Of a stretch of DNA of 64,000 nt, positions 26,000 to 39,189 are shown in pieces. This DNA comes from Melastoma dodecandrum. Lineage: Eukaryota; Streptophyta; Magnoliopsida; Myrtales; Melastomataceae. The stretch is from positions 1-64,000 of the forward strand of contig JARUPY010000083.1 of the NCBI GenBank assembly GCA_029817715.1, written 5' to 3'. Each line of letters begins with the position of its first letter. The stretch's first letter is position 1. A program made the position numbers and the translations under genes. The notes below the pieces were generated by a model that saw nothing but the letters and a program-made list of their open reading frames with translations, was not told where the DNA came from and did no database searches.

Positions 26000-28560
26000 T
26001 GCTTCCCAAACTATTCAAAATTGGAGTTCTACATTTGACATTCGGGTCCCATTCGTTAGCACAATGAGGAACCCCGCGCACAACTTACGCAAGGTTGTGC
26101 ATCCCGCATGCTCCGAACCTTGGTGCTTCCGAACTTGCATTTTCCGAAGCCTAGATGATCCCCAAATGCTTCCCAAACTATTCAAAATTGGAGTTCTACA
26201 TTTGACATTCGGGTCCCATTCGTTAGCACAATGAGGAACCCCGCGCACAACTTACGCAAGGTTGTGCATCCCGCATGCTCCGAACCTTGGTGCTTCCGAA
26301 CTTGCATTTTCCGAAGCCTAGATGATCCCCAAATGCTTCCCAAACTATTCAAAATTGGAGTTCTACATGTGACATTCGGGTCCCATTCGTTAGCACAATG
26401 AGGAACCCCGCGCACAACTTACGCAAGGTTGTGCATCCCGCATGCTCCGAACCTTGGTGCTTCCGAACTTGCATTTTCCGAAGCCAAAATGATCCCCAAA
26501 TGCTTCCCAAACTATTCAAAATTGGAGTTCTACATGTGACATTCGGGTCCCATTCGTTAGCACAATGAGGAACCCCGCGCACAACTTACGCAAGGTTGTG
26601 CATCCCGCATGCTCCGAACCTTGGTGCTTCCGAACTTGCATTTTCCGAAGCCTAGATGATCCCCAAATGCTTCCCAAACTATTCAAAATTGGAGTTCTAC
26701 ATGTGACATTCGGGTCCCATTCGTTAGCACAATGAGGAACCCCGCGCACAACTTACGCAAGGTTGTGCATCCCGCATGCTCCGAACCTTGGTGCTTCCGA
26801 ACTTGCATTTTCCGAAGCCAAAATGATCCCCAAATGCTTCCCAAACTATTCAAAATTGGAGTTCTACATGTGACATTCGGGTCCCATTCGTTAGCACAAT
26901 GAGGAACCCTGCGCACAACTTACGCAAGGTTGTGCATCCCGCATGCTCCGAACCTTGGTCCTTCCGAACTTGCATTTTCCGAAGCCTAGATGATCCCCAA
27001 ATGCTTCCCAAACTATTCAAAATTGGAGTTCTACATGTGACATTCGGGTCCCATTCGTTAGCACAATGAGGAACCCCGCGCACAACTTACGCAAGGTTGT
27101 GCATCCCGCATGCTCCGAACCTTGGTGCTTCCGAACTTGCATTTTCCGAAGCCTAGATGATCCCCAAATGCTTCCCAAACTATTCAAAATTGGAGTTCTA
27201 CATTTGACATTCGGGTCCCTTTCGTTGCACAATGAGGAAACCCGCGCACAACTTACGCAAGGTTGTGCATCCCGCTTGCTCCGAACCTTGGTGCTTCCGA
27301 ACTTGCATTTTCCGAAGCCTAGATGATCCCCAAATGCTTCCCAAACTATTCAAAATTGGAGTTCTACATGTGACATTCGGGTCCCTTTCGTTAGCACAAT
27401 GAGGAACCCCGCGCACAACTTACGCAAGGTTGTGCATCCCGCATGCTCCGAACCTTGGTGCTTCCGAACTTGCATTTTCCGAAGCCTAGATGATCCCCAA
27501 ATGCTTCCCAAACTATTCAAAATTGGAGTTCTACATTTGACATTCGGGTCCCTTTCGTTGCACAATGAGGAACCCCGCGCACAACTTACGCAAGGTTGTG
27601 CATCCCGCATGCTCCGAACCTTGGTGCTTCCGAACTTGCATTTTTCGAAGCCTAAATGATCCCCAAATGCTTCCCAAACTATTCAAAATTGGAGTTCTAC
27701 ATTTGACATTCGGGTCCCTTTCGTTGCACAATGAGGAACCCCGCGCACAACTTACGCAAGGTTGTGCATCCCGCATGCTTCGAACCTTGGTGCTTCCGAA
27801 CTTGCATTTTCCGAAGCCTAAATGATCCCCAAATGCTTCCCAAACTATTCAAAATTGGAGTTCTACATGTGACATTCGGGTCCCATTCGTTAGCACAATG
27901 AGGAACCCCGCGCACAACTTACGCAAGGTTGTGCATCCCGCATGCTCCGAACCTTGGTGCTTCCGAACTTGCATTTTCCAAACCTAGATGATCCCCAAAT
28001 GCTTCCCAAACTATTCAAAATTGGAGTTCTACATGTGACATTCGGGTCCCATTCGTTAGCACAATGAGGAACCCCGCGCACAACTTACGCAAGGTTGTGC
28101 ATCCCGCATGCTCCGAACCTTGGTGCTTCCGAACTTGCATTTTCCGAAGCCTAAATGATCCCCAAATGCTTCCCAAACTATTCAAAATTGGAGTTCTACA
28201 TTTGACATTCGGGTCCCATTCGTTAGCACAATGAGGAACCCCGCGCACAACTTACGCAAGGTTGTGCATCCCGCATGCTCCGAACCTTGGTGCTTCCGAA
28301 CTTGCATTTTCCGAAGCCTAGATGATCCCCAAATGCTTCCCAAACTATTCAAAATTGGAGTTCTACATGTGACATTCGGGTCCCATTCGTTAGCACAATG
28401 AGGAACCCCGCGCACAACTTACGCAAGGTTGTGCATCCCGCATGCTCCGAACCTTGGTGCTTCCGAACTTGCATTTTCCGAAGCCTAAATGATCCCCAAA
28501 TGCTTCCCAAACTATTCAAAATTGGAGTTCTACATTTGACATTCGGGTCCCTTTCGTTGC
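26000..28560 (+). repeat. Junction of recombinant A/B monomers
   Basis: Scoring the four diagnostic sites in order, units read ABAA (near 26,032 and 26,199), ABBB (near 27,190 and 27,520), AABA (near 27,370), BBBB (near 27,680), BAAA (near 27,850), AAAA (near 28,010), BBAA (near 28,190), AAAA (near 28,350), and then BBBB from about 28,490. The sites lie within about 75 bp of each other, so exchange tracts are shorter than one monomer. Gene conversion or repeated unequal crossover between two subfamilies explains this better than independent mutation. Confidence 0.85.
26349..27020 (+). repeat. 334 bp dimer duplication marked by GCCAAAATG
   Basis: The change of GCCTAGATG to GCCAAAATG occurs at 26,486 and 26,820, exactly two 167 bp units apart, with a normal unit between. 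This is a local dimeric duplication inside the diverging A zone. Confidence 0.8.
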
Positions 28561-31500
28561 ACAATGAGGAAACCCGCGCACAACTTACGCAAGGTTGTGC
28601 ATCCCGCATGCTCCGAACCTTGGTGCTTCCGAACTTGCATTTTCCGAAGCCTAAATGATCCCCAAATGCTTCCCAAACTATTCAAAATTGGAGTTCTACA
28701 TTTGACATTCGTGTCCCTTTCGTTGCACAATGAGGAACCCCGCGCACAACTTACGCAAGGTTGTGCATCCCGCATGCTCCGAACCTTGGTGCTTCCGAAC
28801 TTGCATTTTCCGAAGCCTAAATGATCCCCAAATGCTTCCCAAACTATTCAAAATTGGAGTTCTACATTTGACATTCGGGTCCCTTTCGTTGCACAATGAG
28901 GAACCCCGCGCACAACTTACGCAAGGTTGTGCATCCCGCATGCTCCGAACCTTGGTGCTTCCGAACTTGCATTTTCCGAAGCCTAAATGATCCCCAAATG
29001 CTTCCCAAACTATTCAAAATTGGAGTTCTACATTTGACATTCGGGTCCCTTTCATTGCACAATGAGGAACCCCGCGCACAACTTATGCAAGGTTGTGCAT
29101 CCCGCATGCTCCGAACCTTGGTGCTTCCGAACTTGCATTTTCCGAAGCCTAAATGATCCCCAAATGCTTCCCAAACTATTCAAAATTGGAGTTCTACATT
29201 TGACATTCGGGTCCCTTTCGTTGCACAATGGGGAACCACGCGCACAACTTACTCAAGGTTGTGCATCCCGCATGCTCCGAACTTTGGTGCTTCTGAACAC
29301 ACATTTTTCGAATACTAAATGATCCCCAAATGCTTCCAAAACTATTCAAAATTGGAGTTCTACATTTGATATACGGGTACCTTTTGTTGCACAATGAGGA
29401 ACCCCGCGCACAACTTACTCATGGTTGTGCATCCCGCATGCTCCGAACCTTGGTGCTTCCGAACTTGCATTTTCCGAAGCCTAATTGATCACCAAATGCT
29501 TCCAAAACTACTCAAAATTGGAGTTCTACATTTGACATTCGGGTCCCTTTCGTTGCACAATGAGGAACCCCACGCACAACTTATTCTTGGTTCTGCATTC
29601 CGCATGCTCTGAACCTTCGTGCTTCCGAACTTGCATTTTCCGAAGCCTAAATGATCACCAACTTCCCAAACTACTCAAAATTGGAGTTCTACATTTGACA
29701 TTCGGGTCCCTTCTGTTGCACAATGAGGAACCCCGCGCACAACTTACTCATGGTTGTGCATCCCGCATGCTCCGAACCTTGGTGCTTCCGAACTTGCATT
29801 TTCCGAAGCCTAAATGATCCCCAAATGCTTCCCAAACTATTCAAAATTGGAGTTCTACATTTGACATTCGGGTCCCTTTCGTTGCACAATGAGGAACCCC
29901 GCGCACAACTTACGCAAGGTTGTGCATCCCGCATGCTCCGAACGTTGGTGCTTCCGAACTTGCATTTTTCGAAGCCTAAATGATCCCCAAATGCTTCCCA
30001 AACTATTCAAAATTGGAGTTCTACATTTGACATTCGGGTCCCTTTCGTTGCACAATGAGGAACCCCGCGCACAACTTACTCAAGGTTGTGCATCCCGCAT
30101 GCTCCGAACCTTGGTGCTTCCGAACTTGCATTTTCCGAAGCCTAAATGATCCCCAAATGCTTCCCAAACTATTCAAAATTGGAGTTCTACATTTGACATT
30201 CGGGTCCCTTTCGTTGCACAATGAGGAACCCCGCGCACAACTTACGCAAGGTTGTGCATCCCGCATGCTCCGTACCTTGGTGCTTCCGAACTTGCATTTT
30301 CCGAAGCCTAAATGATCCCCAAATGCTTCCCAAACTATTCAAAATTGGAGTTCTACATTTGACATTCGGGTCCCTTTTGTTGCACAATGAGGAACCCCGC
30401 GCACAACTTACGCAAGGTTGTGCATCCCGCATGCTCCGAACCTTGGTGCTTCCGAACTTGCATTTTCCAAAGCCTAAATGATCCCCAAATGCTTCCCAAA
30501 CTATTCAAAATTGGAGTTCTACATTTGACATTCGGGTCCCTTTCGTTGCACAATGAGGAACCCCGCGCACAACTTACTCATGGTTGTGCATCCCGCATGC
30601 TCCGAACCTTAGTGCTTCCGAACTTGCATTTTCCGAAGCCTAAATGATCACCAAATGCTTCCCAAACTACTCAAAATTGGAGTTCTACATTTGACATTCG
30701 GGTCCCTTTTGTTGCACAATGAGGAATCCCGCGCACAACTTACTCATGCTAGTGCATCTCGCATGCTCCGAACCTTGGTGCTTCCTAACTTGCATTTTCC
30801 GAAGCCTAAATGATCACCAAATGCTTCCCAAACTGCTCAAAATTGGAGTTCTACATTTGATATTCGGGTCCCTTTCGTTGCACAATGAGGAACCCCGCGC
30901 ACAACTTACTCATGGTTGTGCCTCCCGCATGCTCCGAACGTTGGTGGTTCCGAACTTACATTTTTCGAAGCCTAAATGTTCCCCAAATGCTTCCCAAGCT
31001 ACTCAATATTGGATTTCTACATTCGACATTCGGGTCCCTTTCCTTGCACAATGAGGTACCCCGCGCACAACTTACTCAAGGTTGTGCTTCCCTCATGCTC
31101 CGAACCTTGGTGCTTCCGAACATGCATTTTCCGAAGCATAAATGACCACCAAATGCTTCCCAAACTACTCAAAATTGAAGTTCTACATTTGACATTCGGG
31201 TCCCTTTCGTTGCACAATGAGGAAACCCGCGCACAACTTACTCATGCTTGTGCATCCCGCATGCTCCGAACCTTGGTGCTTCCGAACTTGCATTTTCCGA
31301 AGCCTAAATGATCCCCAAATGCTTCCCAAACTATTCAAAATTGGATTTCTACATTCGTCATTCGGGTCCCTTTCCTTGCACAATGAGGAACCCCGCCCAC
31401 AACTTACTCATGGTTGTGCATTCCGCATGCTCCGAAGCTTAGTGCTTCCGAACTTGCATTTTCCGATGCCTAAATGATCACCAAATGCTTCCCAAACTAC

Positions 31501-32220
31501 TCAAAATTGGAGTTCTACATTTGACATCCGGGTCCCTTTCGTTGCACAATGAGGAACCCCGCGCACAACTTACTCATGGTTGTGCATCCCGCATGCTCCG
31601 AACCTTGGTGCTTCCGAACTTGCATTTTCCGAAGCCTAAATGATCCCCAAATGCTTCCCAAACTATTCAAAATTGGACTTCTACATTTGACATTCGGGTC
31701 CCTTTCGTTGCACAATGGGGAACCCCGCGCACAACTTACGCAAGGTTGTGCATCCCGCATGCTCCGAACCTTGGTGCTTCCGAACTTGCATTTTCCGAAG
31801 CCTAAATGATCCCCAAATGCTTCCCAAACTATTCAAAATTGGAGTTCTACATTTGACATTCGGGTCCCTTTTGTTGCACAATGAGGAACACCGCGCACAA
31901 CTTACTCATGGTTGTGCATCCCGCATGCTCCGAACCATGGTGCTTCCGAACTTGAATTTTCCGAAGCCTAATTGATCACCAAATGCTTCCAAAACTACTC
32001 AAAATTGGAGTTCTACATTTGACATTCGGGTCCCTTTCGTTTCCATAATGAGGAACCCCGCGCACAACTTACTCAAGGTTGTGCATCCCGCATGCTCCGA
32101 ACCTTGGTGCTTCCGAACTTGCATTTTCCGAAGCATAAATGATCCCCAAATGCTTCCCAAACTATTCAAAATTGGAGTTCTACATTTGACATTCGGGTCC
32201 CTTTCGTTGCACAATGAGGA
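28561..32220 (+). repeat. Satellite domain 3: most diverged B units
   Basis: About 22 units of mainly 166 bp. This is the least uniform part of the window; neighbouring units differ at many positions, for example 29,290-29,400 and 30,930-31,150. It is all type B or the related D type; no A unit is present. Monomer phase is kept throughout, with one 3 bp deletion near 29,658. High divergence between neighbours indicates little recent homogenisation, so this is probably an older remnant between two younger blocks. Confidence 0.92.
29394..32010 (+). repeat. Cluster of D-type monomers
   Basis: Three linked changes mark these units: TTACTCATGG instead of TTACGCAAGG, GATCACC instead of GATCCCC, and CTACTC instead of CTATTC. 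They occur together or in part in most units between 29.4 and 32.0 kb, interleaved with ordinary B units. Intermediates with TTACGCATGG continue to about 34.9 kb. A degraded D-type unit reappears at 43.85 kb. I infer an older subfamily or an ancestral state of B. Confidence 0.8.
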
Positions 32221-35200
32221 ACCCCGCGCACAACTTACGCAAGCTTGTGCATCGCGCATGCTCCGAACCTTGGTGCTTCCGAACTTGCATTTTCCGAAGC
32301 CTAAATGATCCCCAAATGCTTCCCAAACTATTCAAAATTGGAGTTCTACATTTGACATTCGGGTCCCTTTCGTTGCACAATGAGGAACCCCGCGCACAAC
32401 TTACGCATGGTTGTGCATCCCGCATGCTCCGAACCTTGGTGCTTCCGAACTTGCATTTTTCGAAGCCTAAATGATCCCCAAATGCTTCCCAAACTACTCA
32501 AAATTGGAGTTCTACATTTGACATTCGGGTCCCTTTCGTTGCACAATGAGGAACCCCGCGCACAACTTACGCAAGGTTGTGCATCCCGCATGCTCCGAAC
32601 CTTGGTGCTTCCGAACTTGCATTTTCCGAAGCCTAAATGATCCCCAAATGCTTCCCAAACTATTCAAAATTGGAGTTCTACATTTGACATTCGGGTCCCT
32701 TTCGTTGCACAATGAGGAAACCCGCGCACAACTTACGCAAGGTTGTGCATCCCGCATGCTCCGAACCTTGGTGCTTCCGAACTTGCATTTTCCGAAGCCT
32801 AAATGATCCCCAAATGCTTCCCAAACTATTCAAAATTGGAGTTCTACATTTGACATTCGGGTCCCTTTCGTTGCACAATGAGGAACCCCGCGCACAACTT
32901 ACGCATGGTTGTGCATCCCGCATGCTCCGAACCTTGGTGCTTCCGAACTTGCATTTTCCGAAGCCTAAATGATCACCAAATGCTTCCCAAACTATTCAAA
33001 ATTGGAGTTCTACATTTGACATTCGGGTCCCTTTCGTTGCACAATGAGGAACCCCGCGCACAACTTACGCATGGTTGTGCATCCCGCATGCTCCGAACCT
33101 TGGTGCTTCCGAACTTGCATTTTTCGAAGCCTAAATGATCCCAAATGCTTCCCAAACTATTCAAAATTGGAGTTCTACATTTGACATTCGGGTCCCTTTC
33201 GTTGCACAATGAGGAACCCCGCGCACAACTTACGCAAGGTTGTGCATCCCGCATGCTCCGAACCTTGGTGCTTCCGAACTTGCATTTTCCGAAGCCTAAA
33301 TGATCCCCAAATGCTTCCAAAACTATTCAAAATTGGAGTTCTACATTTGACATTCGGGTCCCTTTCGTTGCACAATGAGGAACCCCGCGCACAACTTACG
33401 CATGGTTGTGCATCCCGCATGCTCCGAACCTTGGTGCTTCCGAACTTGCATTTTCCGAAGCCTAAATGATCCCCAAATGCTTCCTAAACTATTCAAAATT
33501 GGAGTTCTACATTTGACATTCGGGTCCCTTTCGTTGCACATTGAGGAACCCCGCGCACAACTTACGCAAGGTTGTGCATCCCGCATGCTCCGAACCTTGG
33601 TGCTTCCGAACTTGCATTTTCCGAAGCCTAAATGATCCCCAAATGCTTCCCAAACTATTCAAAATTGGAGTTCTACATTTGACATTCGGGTCCCTTCGTT
33701 TGCACAATGAGGAACCCCGCGCACAACTTACGCAAGGTTGTGCATCCCGCATGCTCCGAACCTTGGTGCTTCCGAACTTGCATTTTCCGAAGCCTAAATG
33801 ATCCCCAAATGCTTCCCAAACTATTCAAAATTGGAGTTCTACATTTGACATTCGGGTCCCTTTCGTTGCACAATGAGGAACCCCGCGCACAACTTACGCA
33901 AGGTTGTGCATCCCGCATGCTCCGAACCTTGGTGCTTCCGAACTTGCATTTTTCGAAGCCTAAATGATCCCCAAATGCTTCCCAAACTATTCAAAATTGG
34001 AGTTCTACATTTGACATTCGGGTCCCTTTCGTTGCACAATGAGGAACCCCGCGCACAACTTACGCAAGGTTGTGCATCCCGCATGCTCCGAACCTTGGTG
34101 CCTCCGAACTTGCATTTTCCGAAGCCTAAATGATCCCCAAATGCTTCCCAAACTATTCAAAATTGGAGTTCTACATTTGACATTCGGGTCCCTTTCGTTT
34201 GCACAATGTGGAACCCCGCGCACAACTTACGCAAGGTTGTGCATCCCGCATGCTCCGAACCTTGGTGCTTCCGAACTTGCATTTTCCGAAGCCTAAATGA
34301 TCCCCAAATGCTTCCCAAACTATTCAAAATTGGAGTTCTACATTTGACATTCGGGTCCCTTTCGTTGCACAATGAGGAACCCCGCGCACAACTTACGCAA
34401 GGTTGTGCATCCCGCATGCTCCGAACCTTGGTGCTTCCGAACTTGCATTTTCCGAAGCCTAAATGATCCCCAAATGCTTCCCAAACTATTCAAAGTTGGA
34501 GTTCTACATTTGACATTCGGGTCCCTTTCGTTGCACAATGAGGAACCCCGCGCACAACTTACGCAAGGTTGTGCATCCCGCATGCTCCGAACCTTGGTGC
34601 TTCCGAACTTGCATTTTCCGAAGCCTAAATGATCCCCAAATGCTTCCCAAACTATTCAAAATTGGAGTTCTACATTTGACATTCGGGTCCCTTTCGTTGC
34701 ACAATGAGGAACCCCGCGCACAACTTACGCAAGGTTGTGCATCCCGCATGCTCCGAACCTTGGTGCTTCCGAACTTGCATTTTCCGAAGCCTAAATGATC
34801 CCCAAATGCTTCCCAAACTATTCAAAATTGGAGTTCTACATTTGACATTCGGGTCCCTTTCGTTGCACAATGAGGAACCCCGCGCACAACTTACGCATGG
34901 TTGTGCATCCCGCATGCTCCGAACCTTGGTGCTTCCGAACTTGCATTTTTCGAAGCCTAAATGATCCCCAAATGCTTCCCAAACTATTCAAAATTGGAGT
35001 TCTACATTTGACATTCGGGTCCCTTTCGTTGCACAATGAGGAACCCCGCGCACAACTTACGCAAGGTTGTGCATCCCGCATGCTCCGTACCTTGGTGCTT
35101 CCGAACTTGCATTTTCCGAAGCCTAAATGATCGCCAAATGCTTCCCAAACTATTCAAAATTGGAGTTCTACATTTGAAATTCGGGTCCCTTTCGTTTGCA

Positions 35201-38200
35201 CAATAAGGAAACCCACGCACAACTTACGCAAGGTTGTGCATCCCGCATGCTCCGAACCTTGTTGCTTCCGAACTTGCATTTTCCGAAGCCTAAATGATCC
35301 CCAAATGCTTCCCAAACTATTCAAAATTGGAGTTCTACATTTGACATTCGGGTCCCTTTCGTTTGCACAATGAGGAACCCCGCGCACAACTTACGCAAGG
35401 TTGTGCATCCCGCATGCTCCGAACCTTGGTGCTTCCGAACTTGCATTTTCCGAAGCCTAAATGATCACCAAATGCTTCCCAAACTATTCAAAATTGGAGT
35501 TCTACATTTGACATTCGGGTCCCTTTCGTTGCACAATGGGGAACCCCGCGCACAACTTACTCAAGGTTGTGCATCCCGCATGCTCCGAACCTTGGTGCTT
35601 CCGAACTTGCATTTTCCGAAGCGTAAACGATCCCCAAATGCTTCCCAAACTATTCAAAATTGGAGTTCTACATTTGACATTCGGGTCCCTTTCGTTGCAC
35701 AATGAGGAACCCTGCGCACAACTTATGCAAGGTTGTGCATCCCGCATGCTCCGTACCTTGGTGCTTCCGAACTTGCATTTTCCGAAGCCTAAATGATCCC
35801 CAAATGCTTCCCAAACTATTCAAAATTGGAGTTCTACATTTGACATTCGGGTCCCTTTCGTTGCACAATGAGGAACCCCGCGCACAACTTACGCAAGGTT
35901 GTGCATCCCGCATGCTCCGAACCTTGGTGCTTCCGAACTTGCATTTTCCGAAGCCTAAATGATCCCCAAATGCTTCCCAAACTATTCAAAATTGGAGTTC
36001 TACATTTGACATTCGGGTCCCTTTCGTTTGCACAATGAGGAACCCCACGCACAACTTACGCAAGGTTGTGCATCCCGCATGCTCCGAACCTTGGTGCTTC
36101 CGAACTTGCATTTTCCGAAGCCTAAATGATCACCAAATGCTTCCCAAACTATTCAAAATTGGAGTTCTACATTTGACATTCGGGTCCCTTTCGTTTGCAC
36201 AAGGAGGAACCCCGCGCACAACTTACGCAAGGTTGTGCATCCCGCATGCTCCGAACCTTGGTGCTTCCGAACTTGCATTTTCCGAAGCCTAAATGATCCC
36301 CAAATGCTTCCCAAACTATTCAAAATTGGAGTTCTACATTTGACATTCGGGTCCCTTTCGTTGCACAATGAGGAACCCCGCGCACAACTTACGCAAGGTT
36401 GTGCATCCCGCATGCTCCGAACCTTGATGCTTCCGAACTTGCATTTTTCGAAGCCTAAATGATCCCCAAATGCTTCCCAAACTATTCAAAGTTGGAGTTC
36501 TACATTTGACATTCGGGTCCCTTTCGTTGCACAATGAGGAACCCCGCGCACAACTTACGCAAGGTTGTGCATCCCGCATGCTCCGAACCTTGGTGCTTCC
36601 GAACTTGCATTTTCCGAAGCCTAAATGATCCCCAAATGCTTCCCAAACTATTCAAAATTGGAGTTCTACATTTGACATTCGGGTCCCTTTCGTTTGCACA
36701 ATGAGGAAACCCGCGCACAACTTATGCAAGGATGTGCATCCCGCATGCTCCGAACCTTGGTGCTTCCGAACTTGCATTTTCCGAAGCCTAAATGATCCCC
36801 AAATGCTTCCCAAACTATTCAAAATTGGAGTTCTACATTTGACATTCGGGTCCCTTTCGTTGCACAATGAGGAACCCCGCGCACAACTTAGGCAAGGTTG
36901 TGCATCCCGCATGCTCCGAACCTTGGTGCTTCCGAACTTGCATTTTCCGAAGCCTAAATGATCCCCAAATGCTTCCCAAACTATTAAAAATTGGAGTTCT
37001 ACATTTGACATTCGGGTCCCTTTCGTTGCACAATGAGGAACCCCGCGCACAACTTATGCATGGTTGTTCATCCCGCATGCTCCGAACCTTGGTGCTTCCG
37101 AACTTGCATTTTCCGAAGCCTAAATGATCCCCAAATGCTTCCCAAACTATTCAAAATTGGAGTTCTACATTTGACATTCGGGTCCCTTTCGTTGCACAAT
37201 GAGGAACCCCGCGCACAACTTACGCAAGGTTGTGCATCCCGCATGCTCCGAACCTTGGTGCTTCCGAACTTGCATTTTCCGAAGCCTAAATGATCCCCAA
37301 ATGCTTCCCAAACTATTAAAAATTGGAGTTCTACATTTGACATTCGGGTCCCTTTCGTTGCACAATGAGGAACCCCGCGCACAACTTACGCAAGGTTGTG
37401 CATCCCGCATGCTCCGAACCTTGGTGCTTCCGAACTTGCATTTTCCGAAGCCTAAATGATCTCCAAATGCTTCCCAAACTATTCAAAATTGGAGTTCTAC
37501 ATTTGACATTCGGGTCCCTTTCGTTTGCACAATGTGGAACCCCGCGCACAACTTACGCAAGGTTGTGCATCCCGCATGCTCCGAACCTTGGTGCTTCCGA
37601 ACTTGCATTTTCCGAAGCCTAAATGATCCCCAAATGCTTCCCAAACTATTCAAAATTGGAGTTCTACATTTGACATTCGGGTCCCTTTCGTTGCACAATG
37701 AGGAACCCCGCGCACAACTTACGCAAGGTTGTGCATCCCGCATGCTCCGAACCTTGGTGCTTCCGAACTTACATTTTCCGAAGCCTAAATGATCCCCAAA
37801 TGCTTCCCAAACTGTTCAAAATTGGAGTTCTACATTTGACATTCGGGTCCCTTTCGTTGCAAAATGAGGAACCCCGCGCACAACTTACGCAAGGTTGTGC
37901 ATCCCGCATGCTCCGAACCTTGGTGCTTCCGAACTTGCATTTTCCGAAGCCTAAATGATCCCCAAATGCTACCCAAACTATTCAAAATTGGAGTTCTAAA
38001 TTTGACATTCGGGTCGCTTTCGTTGCACAATGAGGAACCCCGCGCAAAACTTACGCATGGTTGTGCTTCCCGCATGCCCCGAACCTTGGTGCTTCCGAAC
38101 TTGCATTTTCCGAAGCCTAAATGATCTCCAAATGCTTCCCAAACTATTCTAAATTGGAGTTCTACATTTGACATTCGGGTCCCTTTCGTTGCACAATGAG

Positions 38201-39189
38201 GAACCCCGCGCACAACTTACGCAAGGTTGTGCATCCCGCATGCTCCGAACCTTGGTGCTTCCGAACTTGCATTTTCCGAAGCCTAAATGATCCCCAAATG
38301 CTTCCCAAACTATTCAAAATTGGAGTTCTACATTTGACATTCGGGTCCCTTTCGTTTGCACAATGTGGAACCCCGCGCACAACTTACGCAAGGTTGTGCA
38401 TCCCGCATGCTCCGAACCTTGGTGCTTCCGAACTTGCATTTTCCGAAGCCTAAATGATCCCCAAATGCTTCCCAAACTATTCAAAATTGGAGTTCTACAT
38501 TTGACATTCGGGTCCCTTTCGTTGCAAAATGAGGAACCCCGCGCACAACTTACGCAAGGTTGTGCATCCCGCATGCCCGTAACCTTGGTGCTTCCGAACT
38601 TGCATTTTCCGAAGCCTAAATGATCCCCAAATGCTTCCCAAACTATTCAAAATTGGAGTTCTACATTTGACAATCGGGTCCCTTCCGTTTGCACAATGAG
38701 GAACCCCGCGCACAACTTACGCAAGGTTGTGCATCCCGCATGCTCCGAACCTTGGTGCTTCCGAACTTGCATTTTCCGAAGCCTAAATGATCCCCAAATG
38801 CTTCCCAAACTATTCAAAATTGGAGTTCTACATTTGACATTCGGGTCCCTTTCGTTGCACAATGAGGAACCCCGCGCACAACTTACGCAAGGTTGTGCAT
38901 CCCGCATGCTCCGAACCTTGGCGCTTCCGAACTTGCATTTTCCGAAGCCTACATGATCCCCAAATGCTTCCCAAACTATTCAAAACTGGAGTTCTACATT
39001 TGACATTCGGGTCCCTTTCGTTGCAAAATGAGGAACCCCGCGCACAACTTACGCAAGGTTGTGCATCCCGCATGCTCCGAACCTTGGTGCTTCCGAACTT
39101 GCATTTTCCGAAGCCTAAATGATCCCCAAATGCTTCCCAAACTATTCAAAATTGGAGTTCTACATTTGACATTCGGGTCCCTTTCGTTT

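Larger units (their letters stand above)
22437..28560 (+). repeat. Satellite domain 2: diverging A units grading into an A/B mosaic
   Basis: About 37 units. Substitutions start near 22,439 (GCATGC to GCATTC) and become steadily more frequent: for example near 23,190, 23,640, 24,024, 24,429, 24,582, 24,801, 24,857 and 25,359. One extra C lies near 24,391 and a 4 bp deletion near 22,705. From about 26,030, B-type bases appear singly inside A units, and from 27,220 whole B units appear. Rising divergence towards an array edge is expected when exchange is most frequent in the array centre. Confidence 0.93.
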
